Below the pieces are notes generated by a model. The model was given only the letters and a program-made list of their open reading frames with translations. It had not been told where the DNA came from and ran no database searches. A DNA stretch of 64,000 nucleotides from Actinoplanes xinjiangensis (lineage in GTDB: Bacteria; Actinomycetota; Actinomycetes; Mycobacteriales; Micromonosporaceae). The stretch covers positions 87,849-151,848 of the forward strand of contig NZ_QGGR01000023.1 of NCBI RefSeq assembly GCF_003148685.1, in the 5' to 3' direction. Below are positions 8,885 to 17,457 of this stretch, one piece after another (the first letter of the stretch is position 1; the number at the start of each line of letters is the position of its first letter). The position numbers and the translations under genes are program-made.

Positions 8885-9037
8885 TCACCGGTAGTCGTCG
8901 TCGAACTCGACGATCCGGTTCTCCTCCGGGGAGTCCGGCTCGTCGCTGTCGTCCTGCCAGCCGGGAACAGTGGTCGCCTGCTCAGCGGCGTCGACCTCGG
9001 GCGTCTCCAGGTCGATCTCGTTCGTCGGGTAGGTCAT
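8885..9037 (-). CDS. Small acidic protein (50 aa) upstream of hen1
   Basis: A short frame, ATG at 9037 and TGA at 8885, with a strong ribosome site (GGAGGGAG about 7 nt upstream). The product starts MTYPTNEIDLETPEVDAAEQ and is very acidic, ending EFDDDYR; no Cys or His, no membrane segment. As I remember, short acidic proteins with an LETPE(A/V)DAAEQ segment recur in Micromonosporaceae with no assigned role. It lies 41 bp before hen1, so it may be the first gene of the hen1-pnkp transcript or an independent small gene. The good ribosome site and clean codon use make it more credible than a chance frame. Confidence 0.65.
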   Translation of the reverse strand: MTYPTNEIDLETPEVDAAEQATTVPGWQDDSDEPDSPEENRIVEFDDDYR

Positions 9038-9112
9038 CTCCGGCTCCCTCCGTCCGTCGCCGACTCACCTCTCATGGTGCGCGTTTCCCCCCTCCGGCGC
9101 GGACGAACCGGT

Positions 9113-10078
9113 TTACCCGGAAACGATCCCGGCGGAGTTGTTCGATCGGTCGGGATCGTCGAGCTCCAGCGGATCGAACCGATGGTCGACGATCTCGACC
9201 CGGCCGGCGCCGGCTTCAGGCCTGGTCACTCGTACCGGAATGGTGAAGTCCGTCTCACCGTCGCACTCCAGCGTCCGCAGGTCGGCGTACCGGTAGCAGC
9301 CCTCCGGGTCGGTGGTGGCCGTGGTGCCTCCCGGGAACGTCACAAGGAGGGACGGGTCGTTGTTGGTGTACAGGTCCGGGTACAACCGGCCGGGACCGTG
9401 GTTGGTGAGTCTCACCCGGACCGTGCTCGGGCCGCTGGTGACCGTCGTTCGCGCGCCGGAGACCGCGAGGTCGGCCGGTCGGCCATCGGTGACGGTGATG
9501 TCGACACCCTCCTCGAACTCGTCCCACGGGTCGTCCGTCTCAGGCGGATCGGGGGGCGGGTCGACCAGTCGTTTCAGGGTCAGCTGAGGTTCGGTGCCCC
9601 AGCGGGGTTCCGGCGGTTCGGCGAGCCATACGTAGGTCGCGCCCGGCTCCGGAGTGAAGATCGGGTGGGCCGCGTAGCCGGTTCTGGTGTACCAGGTCAC
9701 GTCGGCGCCCATCCTGCTGCCGGTGATCGAGTCGGCAGGTGGGCGGAACGCCAGCGGTTCGGACAGGCCGTAGACGGCACCCGGCTCGAGCCGCGTGCCG
9801 AAGGTGCAGACCAGGTGGACTCCGACGGTCGAGCAGTTTCGGTATGTCTTGGCCAGGTGCCGGCTGCCGACCGCCAGCACCGCTCCGGTCACCGGGCTGG
9901 TGCCGGTGTGGGTGAATGGAAGATCGAATCGCGCTGTGCCGCCCGCCACCACGGAGATCGGCTCCAGACGGCGGGACACGAGGACGAACTCCTCATCGGG
10001 TGGCGGCACGAGGAGAACACCGAGGGCGAGTGTGACTCCGGCACCACCGGCCACGATCTGTCCCGTAAGTGCGAACAT
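9113..10078 (-). CDS. Exported protein with CARDB/DUF11-like beta domains, unknown function
   Basis: A 321-aa product starting with a short hydrophobic stretch (residues ~6-25, GQIVAGGAGVTLALGVLLV), which is a signal peptide or single anchor with no charged n-region. The remainder is beta-rich. Residues ~28-170 and ~200-320 each look like an immunoglobulin-type domain; the second contains DLAVSGARTTVTSGPSTVRV and LTNHGPG, typical of CARDB/DUF11 modules, and ends DRSNNSAGI. A Pro/Asp/Glu-rich linker (PPPDPPETDDPWDEFEEG) joins them. Two Cys pairs could form disulfides. This suggests a cell-surface or wall-attached adhesion/structural protein. No sortase motif is seen. Its 5' end faces fba across 160 bp. 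Confidence 0.75.
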   Translation of the reverse strand: MFALTGQIVAGGAGVTLALGVLLVPPPDEEFVLVSRRLEPISVVAGGTARFDLPFTHTGTSPVTGAVLAVGSRHLAKTYRNCSTVGVHLVCTFGTRLEPGAVYGLSEPLAFRPPADSITGSRMGADVTWYTRTGYAAHPIFTPEPGATYVWLAEPPEPRWGTEPQLTLKRLVDPPPDPPETDDPWDEFEEGVDITVTDGRPADLAVSGARTTVTSGPSTVRVRLTNHGPGRLYPDLYTNNDPSLLVTFPGGTTATTDPEGCYRYADLRTLECDGETDFTIPVRVTRPEAGAGRVEIVDHRFDPLELDDPDRSNNSAGIVSG

Positions 10079-10238
10079 GCCCCGACAGTAGTTGTCGGTT
10101 ATGTACCTCGTGCCGGAATCGATGGTCTGATTTCGAGGCGGTTTCCACTACGCACCGCAACTGCGGAATACTGCCTGCTGGAGGACAGCGCGGTCCTGCC
10201 CTCTCGCAGCCCGTGAAAATGAGCAAGGAGCGCACCCG

Positions 10239-11264
<1,026 letters not shown>

Positions 11265-11283
11265 GCACTCGATCCAACGGTGC

Positions 11284-11312
11284 CGGCCGGTCCCCTTCGT
11301 GGGGACCGGCCG
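11284..11312 (+). terminator. Terminator after fba
   Basis: Perfect 12-bp stem (CGGCCGGTCCCC with its complement) and 5-nt loop, 20 nt after the fba stop. It lacks a real T-run, as is common for actinobacterial terminators. Confidence 0.75.
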
Positions 11313-11375
11313 TCGTCGTCTTGCAGAGTCACACCGCGGCGCGGGTACCATCGACCGATCAAGATCGGCGGGGCG

Positions 11376-11897
11376 GTGGTCGTGCTCGGAATCGAGGGCT
11401 GGGAACCCGAGTGGCATCACGACGCCGAGGCCCTCGCCGCCACGCATCGACACATGTTCGTGCGGCTCATCGGCAAGAGATTGCGGTCGAGCTGGCTGAT
11501 GTGGGATGTCGCCGAGCGGGGATGGTTCGCGGACGGCCCGGTCATCCTCGACTTCGGACTCAGTCGTGTGGAGATCACTCACCGTAAGTTCGATGAGTGT
11601 GCGATCACCTGGGACCAGATCGACACGACGCTCCCGGTGGACCTCTACGAGCACTTCGACTGGCGTCCCGACCCGCACGCCGCGCTGCGCAAGGCCCGGG
11701 GCCGGTCGCTCCGGGCGGTCAACGTCATCGAACGGACCACCTCGGCCGACTGGCGGCCCCGGGTGCTGCACGCCGTCGAGTTCCTGTTCGACGGCGCGCG
11801 CCTCGCGATCTACAACGCCATGGACGAGAACGGCATCACCGACGTCCCCGAGGGCGACCTACCGGCGGCGCACTGGCGCCGCGTGCACGTGGCGTAG
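11376..11897 (+). CDS. Conserved-looking hypothetical protein
   Basis: About 173 aa. The frame is open upstream into the fba terminator, so I place the start at GTG 11376 (or GTG 11382). The cytosolic, Trp-rich product contains DVAERGWFADGPVILDFG, then HHKFDE-like ITHRKFDECAITWD, and a C-terminal FDGARLAIYNAMDENGI. This pattern resembles a family of uncharacterised proteins I have seen in Streptomyces and Bacillus in which a predicted beta-rich domain ends in an 'iyNalDENG' segment; no activity is known to me. No membrane segments. It converges with the next gene with only 4 bp between stops. Confidence 0.7.
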   Translation: MVVLGIEGWEPEWHHDAEALAATHRHMFVRLIGKRLRSSWLMWDVAERGWFADGPVILDFGLSRVEITHRKFDECAITWDQIDTTLPVDLYEHFDWRPDPHAALRKARGRSLRAVNVIERTTSADWRPRVLHAVEFLFDGARLAIYNAMDENGITDVPEGDLPAAHWRRVHVA

Positions 11898-11901
11898 GGG
11901 G

Positions 11902-12219
11902 TCAGTCCCCGCCGCCGCCGCCACCGCCGCCACCACCGCCGCTGTCGCCGCCTCCCCAACCGCCACCGCCGCTGTCGCCACCGCCGCCCCACCACGACCC
12001 GCCGCTGTCACCGGAGGAGTGGGAGGAGGAGTCCGACGAGTCCCAGGAGCCGCTGCTCCCGTCGGAGTGGTGGTAGTAGGGCGACGAGCTGCTGCGCGAC
12101 CGGCTCTTGCCGTACCGCCCCTCCCGGTACGAGGAACGCGTGTTGTGCTTGATCACCTTCACCGCGAGGGTTACCGCGACCAGCAGGAAGACGACTACGA
12201 AGACCACGGCCAGATCCAT
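11902..12219 (-). CDS. Small membrane-anchored protein with Gly/Ser/Asp-rich tail
   Basis: A 105-aa product from the ATG at 12219. Residues 3-22 form a single hydrophobic segment (LAVVFVVVFLLVAVTLAVKV), followed by a basic patch (KHNTRSSYREGRYGKSRSR), a Ser-rich middle, and a tail that is almost pure Gly with W and D (GGSWWGGGGDSGGGGWGG). One membrane anchor plus a flexible Gly-rich tail is typical of small actinobacterial envelope proteins with unknown role. The frame is part of a longer open frame because Gly codons are GC-rich, but only this region has the anchor. It ends 4 bp from the convergent upstream gene. Confidence 0.6.
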   Translation of the reverse strand: MDLAVVFVVVFLLVAVTLAVKVIKHNTRSSYREGRYGKSRSRSSSSPYYHHSDGSSGSWDSSDSSSHSSGDSGGSWWGGGGDSGGGGWGGGDSGGGGGGGGGGGD

Positions 12220-12245
12220 GGTTGGAGTGTGCGACAGCCCCGCCA

Positions 12246-13433
12246 CTATTCCGAGAGCGCGGCCATCGCTTCGTCCAGAGAGTCGGTGATCACGATCAGA
12301 TCGGACTGGTCGCCATGGGGCGAACGGGCCAGTAGCGGCCCCAGCAGATCCGCCACGGGCAGCCGCGACCAGTGCTCCACACCGAGGAACACGTACGCCC
12401 CGGACGGCCCGTCGGTGGCGTAGAACGTCTTCGTCGCGGCCTGAAAGATCTCCTGCACCGTGCCGGCCCAACCCGGGGCGAACACGATCCCGCCGCGGGC
12501 CAGCCGCAGGATCGAATCCTCCCGGACCGCGTTGGAGAAGTACTTCCCGATCTGCCCGGCGAACAGGTTGGCCGGCTCGTGGCCGTACAGCCAGGTGGGC
12601 AGTGCCAGACCGCCGTGCCGGAGCCGCCCGGCGACGTCGAGCGCCGGCAGCGGGTGCGCGGCCCGCACCGACAGCGCGGCCGCCGTGTACGGCTCGTGAT
12701 CCATGAAATGCGGCGCCACCGACAGCCGGTCGATCGCGGTGCCGAGTGCCGCCTCGTCGAACGAGGCGAAGTAGGCGCCCAGGTTGGCGGCCTCCATCAC
12801 CCCCGGTCCGCCGCCGGTCACGATCAACCGGTTCGCGGCGGCCAGGCGACGGGTCAGGGCGGCGACCATCCGGTACGGCTCCGAGCCCCGCGCCGCGGCA
12901 TGCCCGCCCATGATCCCGATGGCACCGCCGGTCCCGTGCACGGCCGCCCACGCGTTGAGCGCCTTGCCGAGCGCGTTGTCGATGCCGGCGTCGTGGAGCC
13001 GCTGGGCCAGCGCCTCCCGGATGTCCGGAACCGCACCACCATGGTCGACGAAATGCCGGTAGACGGCAGTGTCGTACATACCGGCGAACCCGTGCTCGGC
13101 GAACCCGGCGGCCAGGTCCTCAGGCGTGTAGAGCAGCGCCGGATGGGTCGGATAGGGCCGCCCGTCGAACGGCGGGACCACGTGCGCGCCACGCAGGATC
13201 AGATCGGTCTCCACCTCGGGACCGGCCAGGTGACAACCCACGAACATGGTGTCGCGCACGTCCACCGCGGCCAGATCGGGCGGGTCGCGGTCCAGTCGCA
13301 GGCCGAGGACGCAGAGGCCGGCCAGCGTGTTCTTGGCCAGGTGCACGTCCAGCTCGGCTCGGGTCTCGATCTCGTCGGCGGTCGCGTCGAAGGGGGCGTC
13401 GCCGCCGAGCACGGGTTGCAGGGGATCGGGCAT
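12246..13433 (-). CDS. LOG-family nucleotide-binding protein (lysine-decarboxylase-like fold)
   Basis: A 395-aa cytosolic protein. Residues ~160-390 are a Rossmann-like LOG/TIGR00725-type domain with GIMGGHAAARGS, the nucleotide-binding loop TGGGPGVMEAANLGA near 210-225, and the PGWAGTVQEIFQ segment near 325, the counterpart of the PGGxGTxxE motif with Gly-Gly replaced by Gly-Trp-Ala. The N-terminal ~150 residues are an extra domain, so the overall layout resembles PpnN (YgdH)-type nucleotide 5'-monophosphate nucleosidases rather than the ~190-aa cytokinin-type LOG. The activity is likely release of ribose 5-phosphate from a nucleotide, but the altered PGGxGT motif leaves this open. It is divergent from an ADP-ribosylglycohydrolase gene with a 55-bp gap. 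Confidence 0.8.
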   Translation of the reverse strand: MPDPLQPVLGGDAPFDATADEIETRAELDVHLAKNTLAGLCVLGLRLDRDPPDLAAVDVRDTMFVGCHLAGPEVETDLILRGAHVVPPFDGRPYPTHPALLYTPEDLAAGFAEHGFAGMYDTAVYRHFVDHGGAVPDIREALAQRLHDAGIDNALGKALNAWAAVHGTGGAIGIMGGHAAARGSEPYRMVAALTRRLAAANRLIVTGGGPGVMEAANLGAYFASFDEAALGTAIDRLSVAPHFMDHEPYTAAALSVRAAHPLPALDVAGRLRHGGLALPTWLYGHEPANLFAGQIGKYFSNAVREDSILRLARGGIVFAPGWAGTVQEIFQAATKTFYATDGPSGAYVFLGVEHWSRLPVADLLGPLLARSPHGDQSDLIVITDSLDEAMAALSE

Positions 13434-13444
13434 GCGTCCATCTT

Positions 13445-13457
13445 GCTCGAGTCGAGC
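13445..13457. promoter_or_regulatory. Palindrome in the LOG / ADP-ribosylglycohydrolase divergent promoter
   Basis: GCTCGA-G-TCGAGC is a perfect 6-1-6 palindrome at the centre of the 55-bp gap between two divergent genes. A TAGAGT -10-like hexamer (13477-13482) lies 6 nt before the + strand ATG, suggesting a leaderless transcript. A shared operator is plausible but unproven. Confidence 0.4.
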
Positions 13458-13488
13458 GAGTCGTTGACGTACTACCTAGAGTTGGCGC

Positions 13489-14478
13489 ATGCGTGCTGCG
13501 ACGGGTTCACTTTTCGGTCTGGCCTACGGGGATTCACTCGGGAAACCGACCGAGTTCCAGGAGTACGCGACGATCGTGGCCCGCTACGGTCCCGAGGGCC
13601 CACGCCGGCTGGTCGGTGAGCCGGCACTGGTGACCGACGACACCCAGATGGCGCTCGCCGTCGGTGAGGCGCTGCTGGAAGCCGAGGAGATCACCCCGGA
13701 CGCCCTGGAGCCGGTGCTGCGGCGGCGGTTCCTGGAGTGGGCGGCCAGCCCGGAGAACGACCGGGCACCCGGCATGACCTGTCTGCGGGCGATCGGCAAC
13801 CTGGCCGACGGCCGGTCCTGGACCCGGGCCACCCAGGCCGAGTCGAAGGGGTGCGGGGCGAACATGCGGGTCACCCCGGTCGGACTGATGCCGGGACTCA
13901 CCGACGACCAGCGGTCCGGGGCGGCGCAGTTCCAGGCCGCACTGACACACGGGCATCCGACCGGGCTGGCGGCCAGCGAGCTCACGGCGTACGCCGTCCA
14001 CTGGCTCCGGGACGGCCTCGCGCCGTCCGACCTGCTCGGTGCCCTGCGGGACCGCTGCGCCGAGCAGCGCAAGGTCTACCGCGGTGACTGGCTCGGTGAG
14101 CTGTGGCACCGGCCGGCGGTGACCTCGCCGGAGGAGTTCATCGCCCTGGGCTGGGACGAGTGCGCGGCCGCCCTGGACCGGGTGGTGGAGGCACTGTCCG
14201 GCGGTGACCACACCGGCGATCCGTGCCTGCGCACCGGCGCCGGATGGATCGCCGAGGAGGCGCTCGCCACCGCGCTCTACGTCTATCTGATCTCGCCGGA
14301 CGAGCCGGTCGCCGTCCTCGGCCGCGGCGCGGCCTCCTCCGGCGACTCCGACTCGATCGCCTGTCTGGCGGGCGCCTTCGCCGGTGCCGCTCTGGGCCAG
14401 ACCGCCTGGCCGGCCGAGTGGCAGACCCAGATCGAGTACGCCGACCGCCTGTTCCGCCTCGGCACAGCCTGGGACTGA
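13489..14478 (+). CDS. ADP-ribosylglycohydrolase-family protein (DraG-like)
   Basis: A 329-aa all-helical hydrolase of the ADP-ribosylglycohydrolase (ARH/DraG) family. The N-terminal GLAYGDSLGKPTEF and LVTDDTQMALAVGEALL (Thr-Asp-Asp metal ligands, residues ~50-53) and C-terminal SGDSDSIACLAGAFAGAALG (second Asp metal cluster near 290) are all intact, so a binuclear-Mg hydrolase removing ADP-ribose from protein, nucleic acid or a small molecule is expected. Length is typical (300-350 aa). The natural substrate is unknown. It stands alone: no DraT, DarT or toxin gene is adjacent. The divergent neighbour is a nucleotide-acting LOG protein, which hints at nucleotide/ADP-ribose salvage. Downstream lies a 61-bp repeat array. 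Confidence 0.92.
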   Translation: MRAATGSLFGLAYGDSLGKPTEFQEYATIVARYGPEGPRRLVGEPALVTDDTQMALAVGEALLEAEEITPDALEPVLRRRFLEWAASPENDRAPGMTCLRAIGNLADGRSWTRATQAESKGCGANMRVTPVGLMPGLTDDQRSGAAQFQAALTHGHPTGLAASELTAYAVHWLRDGLAPSDLLGALRDRCAEQRKVYRGDWLGELWHRPAVTSPEEFIALGWDECAAALDRVVEALSGGDHTGDPCLRTGAGWIAEEALATALYVYLISPDEPVAVLGRGAASSGDSDSIACLAGAFAGAALGQTAWPAEWQTQIEYADRLFRLGTAWD

Positions 14479-14494
14479 CCCGCCCACCCCCGCA

Positions 14495-14752
14495 GCGCCC
14501 AGCCCGGGTTGTGGCTGGCTCTGACCGCTGTTTCAGCGTGCTTGAGACAGCGGTGGCGCCCAGCCCGGGTTGTGGCTGGTTCTGGCCGCTGTTTCAGGGT
14601 GCTTGAGACAGCGGTGGCGCCCAGCCCGGGTTGTGGCTGGTTCTGGCCGCTGTCTCAGCGTGCTCGACACAGCGGTGGCGCCCAGCCCGGGTTGTAGCTG
14701 GTTCTGGCCGCTGTTTCAGCGTGCTTGAGGCAGCGGTGGCAGCCAGCCGGGA
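14495..14752. repeat. Tandem array of 61-bp units, each with two hairpins
   Basis: A CAGCCCGGG anchor recurs at 14500, 14561, 14622 and 14683, exactly 61 bp apart, with a degenerate fifth copy at 14744. Each unit carries CCAGCC...GGCTGG (6-bp stem, 8-nt loop) and CCGCTGTTTCA...TGAGACAGCGG (11-bp stem allowing one G-U, 7-nt loop). Base changes in unit 4 keep pairing through wobble; unit 3 breaks part of the stem. 61 is not a multiple of three, so it is not coding. The array fills the gap between the ADP-ribosylglycohydrolase and DUF3151 genes. Confidence 0.9.
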
Positions 14753-14818
14753 AAGGCGGTCGGGCCTGAAACGTGGTGGCAGCGGAATGAACGCGGCCCC
14801 GGCGGGTTGAATGGGGGC

Positions 14819-15241
14819 ATGCAGAACCTCCTTCCCGAGCCGCCGGCCACCCGACTGCCCGCTGACGCCGAGGCCGACAAAGCCTTGGCCGAGGCCGCCA
14901 CGACGGGCTCCGAGCAGGCCTTCAAGGCGGTCGCCGCCAGATTCCCTTCCTACAGCGCCGCCTGGGCGCCCCTGGCCGCCGCGGCTCTGGCCGCGAACGA
15001 GCCGGTGACCGCATACGCCTACGCCCGTACCGGATACCACCGAGGCCTCGACGCGCTGCGCCGCAGTGGCTGGAAGGGCCACGGCCCGGTTCCGTGGGCG
15101 CACGAGCCGAACCAGGGATTCCTCCGCTGCCTGCACGCCCTGTCCCAGGCCGCCGCCGTGATCGGTGAGGCGGACGAGGCGGCCCGCTGCGCCCAGTTCC
15201 TGCGGGACAGCGACCCGGCCGCCGCCGACGCCCTGACCTGA
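14819..15241 (+). CDS. DUF3151 family protein
   Basis: A 140-aa cytosolic protein, conserved in actinobacteria. It begins MQNLLPEPPATRLPAD and contains YARTGYHRGLDALRRSGWKG and HGPVPWAHEPNQGFLRCLHAL, the core signature of DUF3151, and ends FLRDSDPAAADALT. The helical pattern suggests a TPR-like repeat fold. No catalytic role is known. I chose the ATG at 14819, where the family's NLLPEP start fits; a TTG lies four codons upstream. A strong hairpin terminator follows 7 nt after the stop. In many actinobacteria this gene sits near purine or fba genes, as here, but no functional link has been shown to my knowledge. Confidence 0.9.
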   Translation: MQNLLPEPPATRLPADAEADKALAEAATTGSEQAFKAVAARFPSYSAAWAPLAAAALAANEPVTAYAYARTGYHRGLDALRRSGWKGHGPVPWAHEPNQGFLRCLHALSQAAAVIGEADEAARCAQFLRDSDPAAADALT

Positions 15242-15248
15242 CGAGGCC

Positions 15249-15281
15249 GTTCCCGGACCGGCCACCGGTCGGTCCGGGAAC
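15249..15281 (+). terminator. Terminator after the DUF3151 gene
   Basis: Perfect 12-bp stem (GTTCCCGGACCG, 15249-15260, with 15270-15281), 9-nt loop, no T-run, 7 nt after the stop codon. Confidence 0.75.
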
Positions 15282-15359
15282 GCGCGGATCCGGCCAGGGT
15301 CGGTCCGGGCACCTGCGGATCTAGCCGGGGTCGATCTGGAGAACGCGCGGATCCTGCTG
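15267..15359. repeat. Three tandem 31-bp imperfect repeats
   Basis: Units begin at 15267, 15298 and 15329 with GGTCG(G/A)TC(C/T)GG and share a central GCGGATC. The first unit overlaps the right arm of the DUF3151 terminator, as if the terminator arm had been duplicated twice. Non-coding, between convergent genes. Confidence 0.8.
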
Positions 15360-15369
15360 GACGTGCCTG

Positions 15370-17400
15370 CTAGAGCCCGTCGGCGACCGCTGCGGCGATC
15401 TTGAGCCAGGCGTCCTTCGTTCCGGCGGACAGTTCGCCGTAGCGGATCGGCTCACCCGAGTCGATCAGCCGCTCGTAGGGTGCCACCAGCACCGCCCTGG
15501 TCCGGGCGGCGAAGTGCTGCTGGATCCACTGGAGGTCGATGTCCTTGCGGGTCGGCGGCATGGTGACGATAGTCACTGCCTGGCGCACCAATCGGCGTCG
15601 CCCGCTCTGCTCCAGGTGGTCGAGCGCCCGGGCCGCGGTCTCGGCGGAGTCGTTACGGGCCGACATCGTGATCACCAGCTGGTCGGTGGCGTCCATCGCG
15701 GCCTGCCAGTTCTCCGCGCGGACGTTGTTCCCGGTGTCCACGAAGATCAGCTTGTAGAACCGGCTCACCACGTCCCGGATCTCGGCGAACGAGGACGCGG
15801 TCAGCATCTCGCCGGCGGTCGCCGACTCGTCCGAGGCGAGCACGTCGAACATGCCCTCGCCCTGGGCACGCACATACTGCGACAGGTCACCGACCCGCCC
15901 CTGCGCACCCTGGAAGAGATGCAGATCACGCATCATGTCCCGGACGGTACGGGCGTGGAAATCCTGCTGTGCCCGCATACCGAGGGTGCCCTGGGTCTCG
16001 TTGTTGTCCCAGGCCAGGACGTACCCACCGCGTTTCTGCCCGAACGTCATCGCCAGCAGCAGCACGGCCACCGTCTTGCCGGCGCCGCCCTTCGGGTTGA
16101 CCACGGTGACCTGGCGCAGCCCGCCGAAGTTGCGGCGGACCATCTCGACGTCCTGCTTGTACTCCAGCTCCCGCTGCCCCGGAGCCAGCTTGACCAGGCC
16201 GAACATGCCCTTCTGAAGCACCGCCCGAGCGCCCATGGTGGCACTCTGCTGAGCCGGCCGGGCCAGCCGCCGCCGCGCGAACTCCTCGGCGGTCGGCGTG
16301 CCGTCCACCATCCAGTTCAGTTCCTGGAACGGGTCCGCCTCAGCGTTCGGCTGCGTCTGCTGATCATGGGGATGCGGGTTCGGCAATGCGGGTTGCGGCT
16401 GGTGGGGCGGCTGCGCGACGGGTGCGACAGCCGGCGTCACCGGCGCGGCGTGCGGCGGCTGCGGAGGTACGGGCGCGACGTGCGCGTTCGGCCAGGCCTC
16501 GGCAGCGCCTTGCGCCCCGTCGGCGTGCTCGGCATGCGAGGTCGGCGGCGTCACCGGCGCGGCATGCGGTGGCTGAGGAGTGGGCTGCGCCCGCGGCGGT
16601 ACGGCCGGCGCGTGCCCCGTCGACCAGGCACCGGCCGACGGCTGGACGGACACCGGACGGGTGACCGGCTGCTGCTCGCCCGGCCGTTGCTCGCCAGGCT
16701 GCTGATCCACCGGCGAGGTGAAAGCCGGCTGCTGATTCACCGGCGACGGAAAGGCCGGCTGCTGATCCGCCGGCGGCGGGAAGGGCGACTGCTGATCCGC
16801 CGACGGGGAGAAGGCCGGCTGCTGATCCGCCGGCGGCGGGAAGGGCGACTGCTGGTTCACCGGCGGCGGGAAGGCCGCCCGATCACCCGGGTGAGGCTGT
16901 GCCGCCTGCTGATCGCCCGCCTGCGGATACGCCGCCTGCGGCTCGCCCGGCGGCCGGGGCACCGACTCCTGACCGGCCGCTTCCGGATGCACCGGAGGTC
17001 CGACCGGTCCCTGATGAGCCGGAGGTGCGGCCGGAGCCGGACGGTGCAGCGGCTGCGCCCACGGCGAGTCGGCCGCGGTGTGCCCTTCCGGATGCCCGGT
17101 CGGTGCGGGCGGCAGCCCGGACTGTGGATGCGGCTGCCGCGGCACGGCCGGCGCCCCGTCCGGGGTGGGCCGCTGCGCGGGCACGTGCACCCCGGGTGGC
17201 AGTGGCGGACCGTCGGCCGGCCGGAACACGCCCGGCTCGACCTGGACCATCCCGACCGGTGGGGTCCGATCGGTCAGTGGCACGGCACGGCCGTGCACCG
17301 GCGTCTCGGGCTCGTCGGCCCAGAACGGCTCCACGTCCCGGGCCGGCGGCGATGCCTCGGCTCCGGGGACGTAGACACGGTCGGCGTTCTCGTCCGCCAC
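15370..17400 (-). CDS. ParA/MinD-like ATPase with long Pro/Gln-rich N-terminal arm
   Basis: About 676 aa from GTG 17400 (GGAGG 8-10 nt upstream; an upstream GTG at 17421 would add seven residues). The first ~400 residues are low complexity: Pro/Gln/Ala-rich with repeated PPADQQPAF and SPxxQQ blocks. The last ~260 are a P-loop ATPase with a deviant Walker A VNPKGGAGKTVAVLLLA, DNNETQGTLGM in place of the switch I Asp segment, and LIFVDTGNN as Walker B. This order resembles EspI of mycobacterial type VII secretion loci and the ATPases of some actinobacterial partition systems. No ESX, ParB or secretion gene is nearby, so the partner is unknown. Membrane or nucleoid positioning is a reasonable inference. 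Confidence 0.8.
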   Translation of the reverse strand: MADENADRVYVPGAEASPPARDVEPFWADEPETPVHGRAVPLTDRTPPVGMVQVEPGVFRPADGPPLPPGVHVPAQRPTPDGAPAVPRQPHPQSGLPPAPTGHPEGHTAADSPWAQPLHRPAPAAPPAHQGPVGPPVHPEAAGQESVPRPPGEPQAAYPQAGDQQAAQPHPGDRAAFPPPVNQQSPFPPPADQQPAFSPSADQQSPFPPPADQQPAFPSPVNQQPAFTSPVDQQPGEQRPGEQQPVTRPVSVQPSAGAWSTGHAPAVPPRAQPTPQPPHAAPVTPPTSHAEHADGAQGAAEAWPNAHVAPVPPQPPHAAPVTPAVAPVAQPPHQPQPALPNPHPHDQQTQPNAEADPFQELNWMVDGTPTAEEFARRRLARPAQQSATMGARAVLQKGMFGLVKLAPGQRELEYKQDVEMVRRNFGGLRQVTVVNPKGGAGKTVAVLLLAMTFGQKRGGYVLAWDNNETQGTLGMRAQQDFHARTVRDMMRDLHLFQGAQGRVGDLSQYVRAQGEGMFDVLASDESATAGEMLTASSFAEIRDVVSRFYKLIFVDTGNNVRAENWQAAMDATDQLVITMSARNDSAETAARALDHLEQSGRRRLVRQAVTIVTMPPTRKDIDLQWIQQHFAARTRAVLVAPYERLIDSGEPIRYGELSAGTKDAWLKIAAAVADGL

Positions 17401-17457
17401 GGATGAGACCTCCGGTATCACGAAATCTTGGCTGCCCGTCCAAGAGTTGCACGGACC

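Noticed and set aside
12372..13619. Long plus-strand frame across the LOG gene
   Set aside because: Antisense to conserved LOG motifs, no ribosome site, composition typical of a shadow frame.
14497..14752. CRISPR array
   Set aside because: The units are contiguous 61-bp tandem repeats with no unique spacers and no cas genes.
15370..17400. Type VII secretion locus
   Set aside because: Only the EspI-like ATPase is present; no EccC, WXG100 pair or mycosin gene lies in the window.
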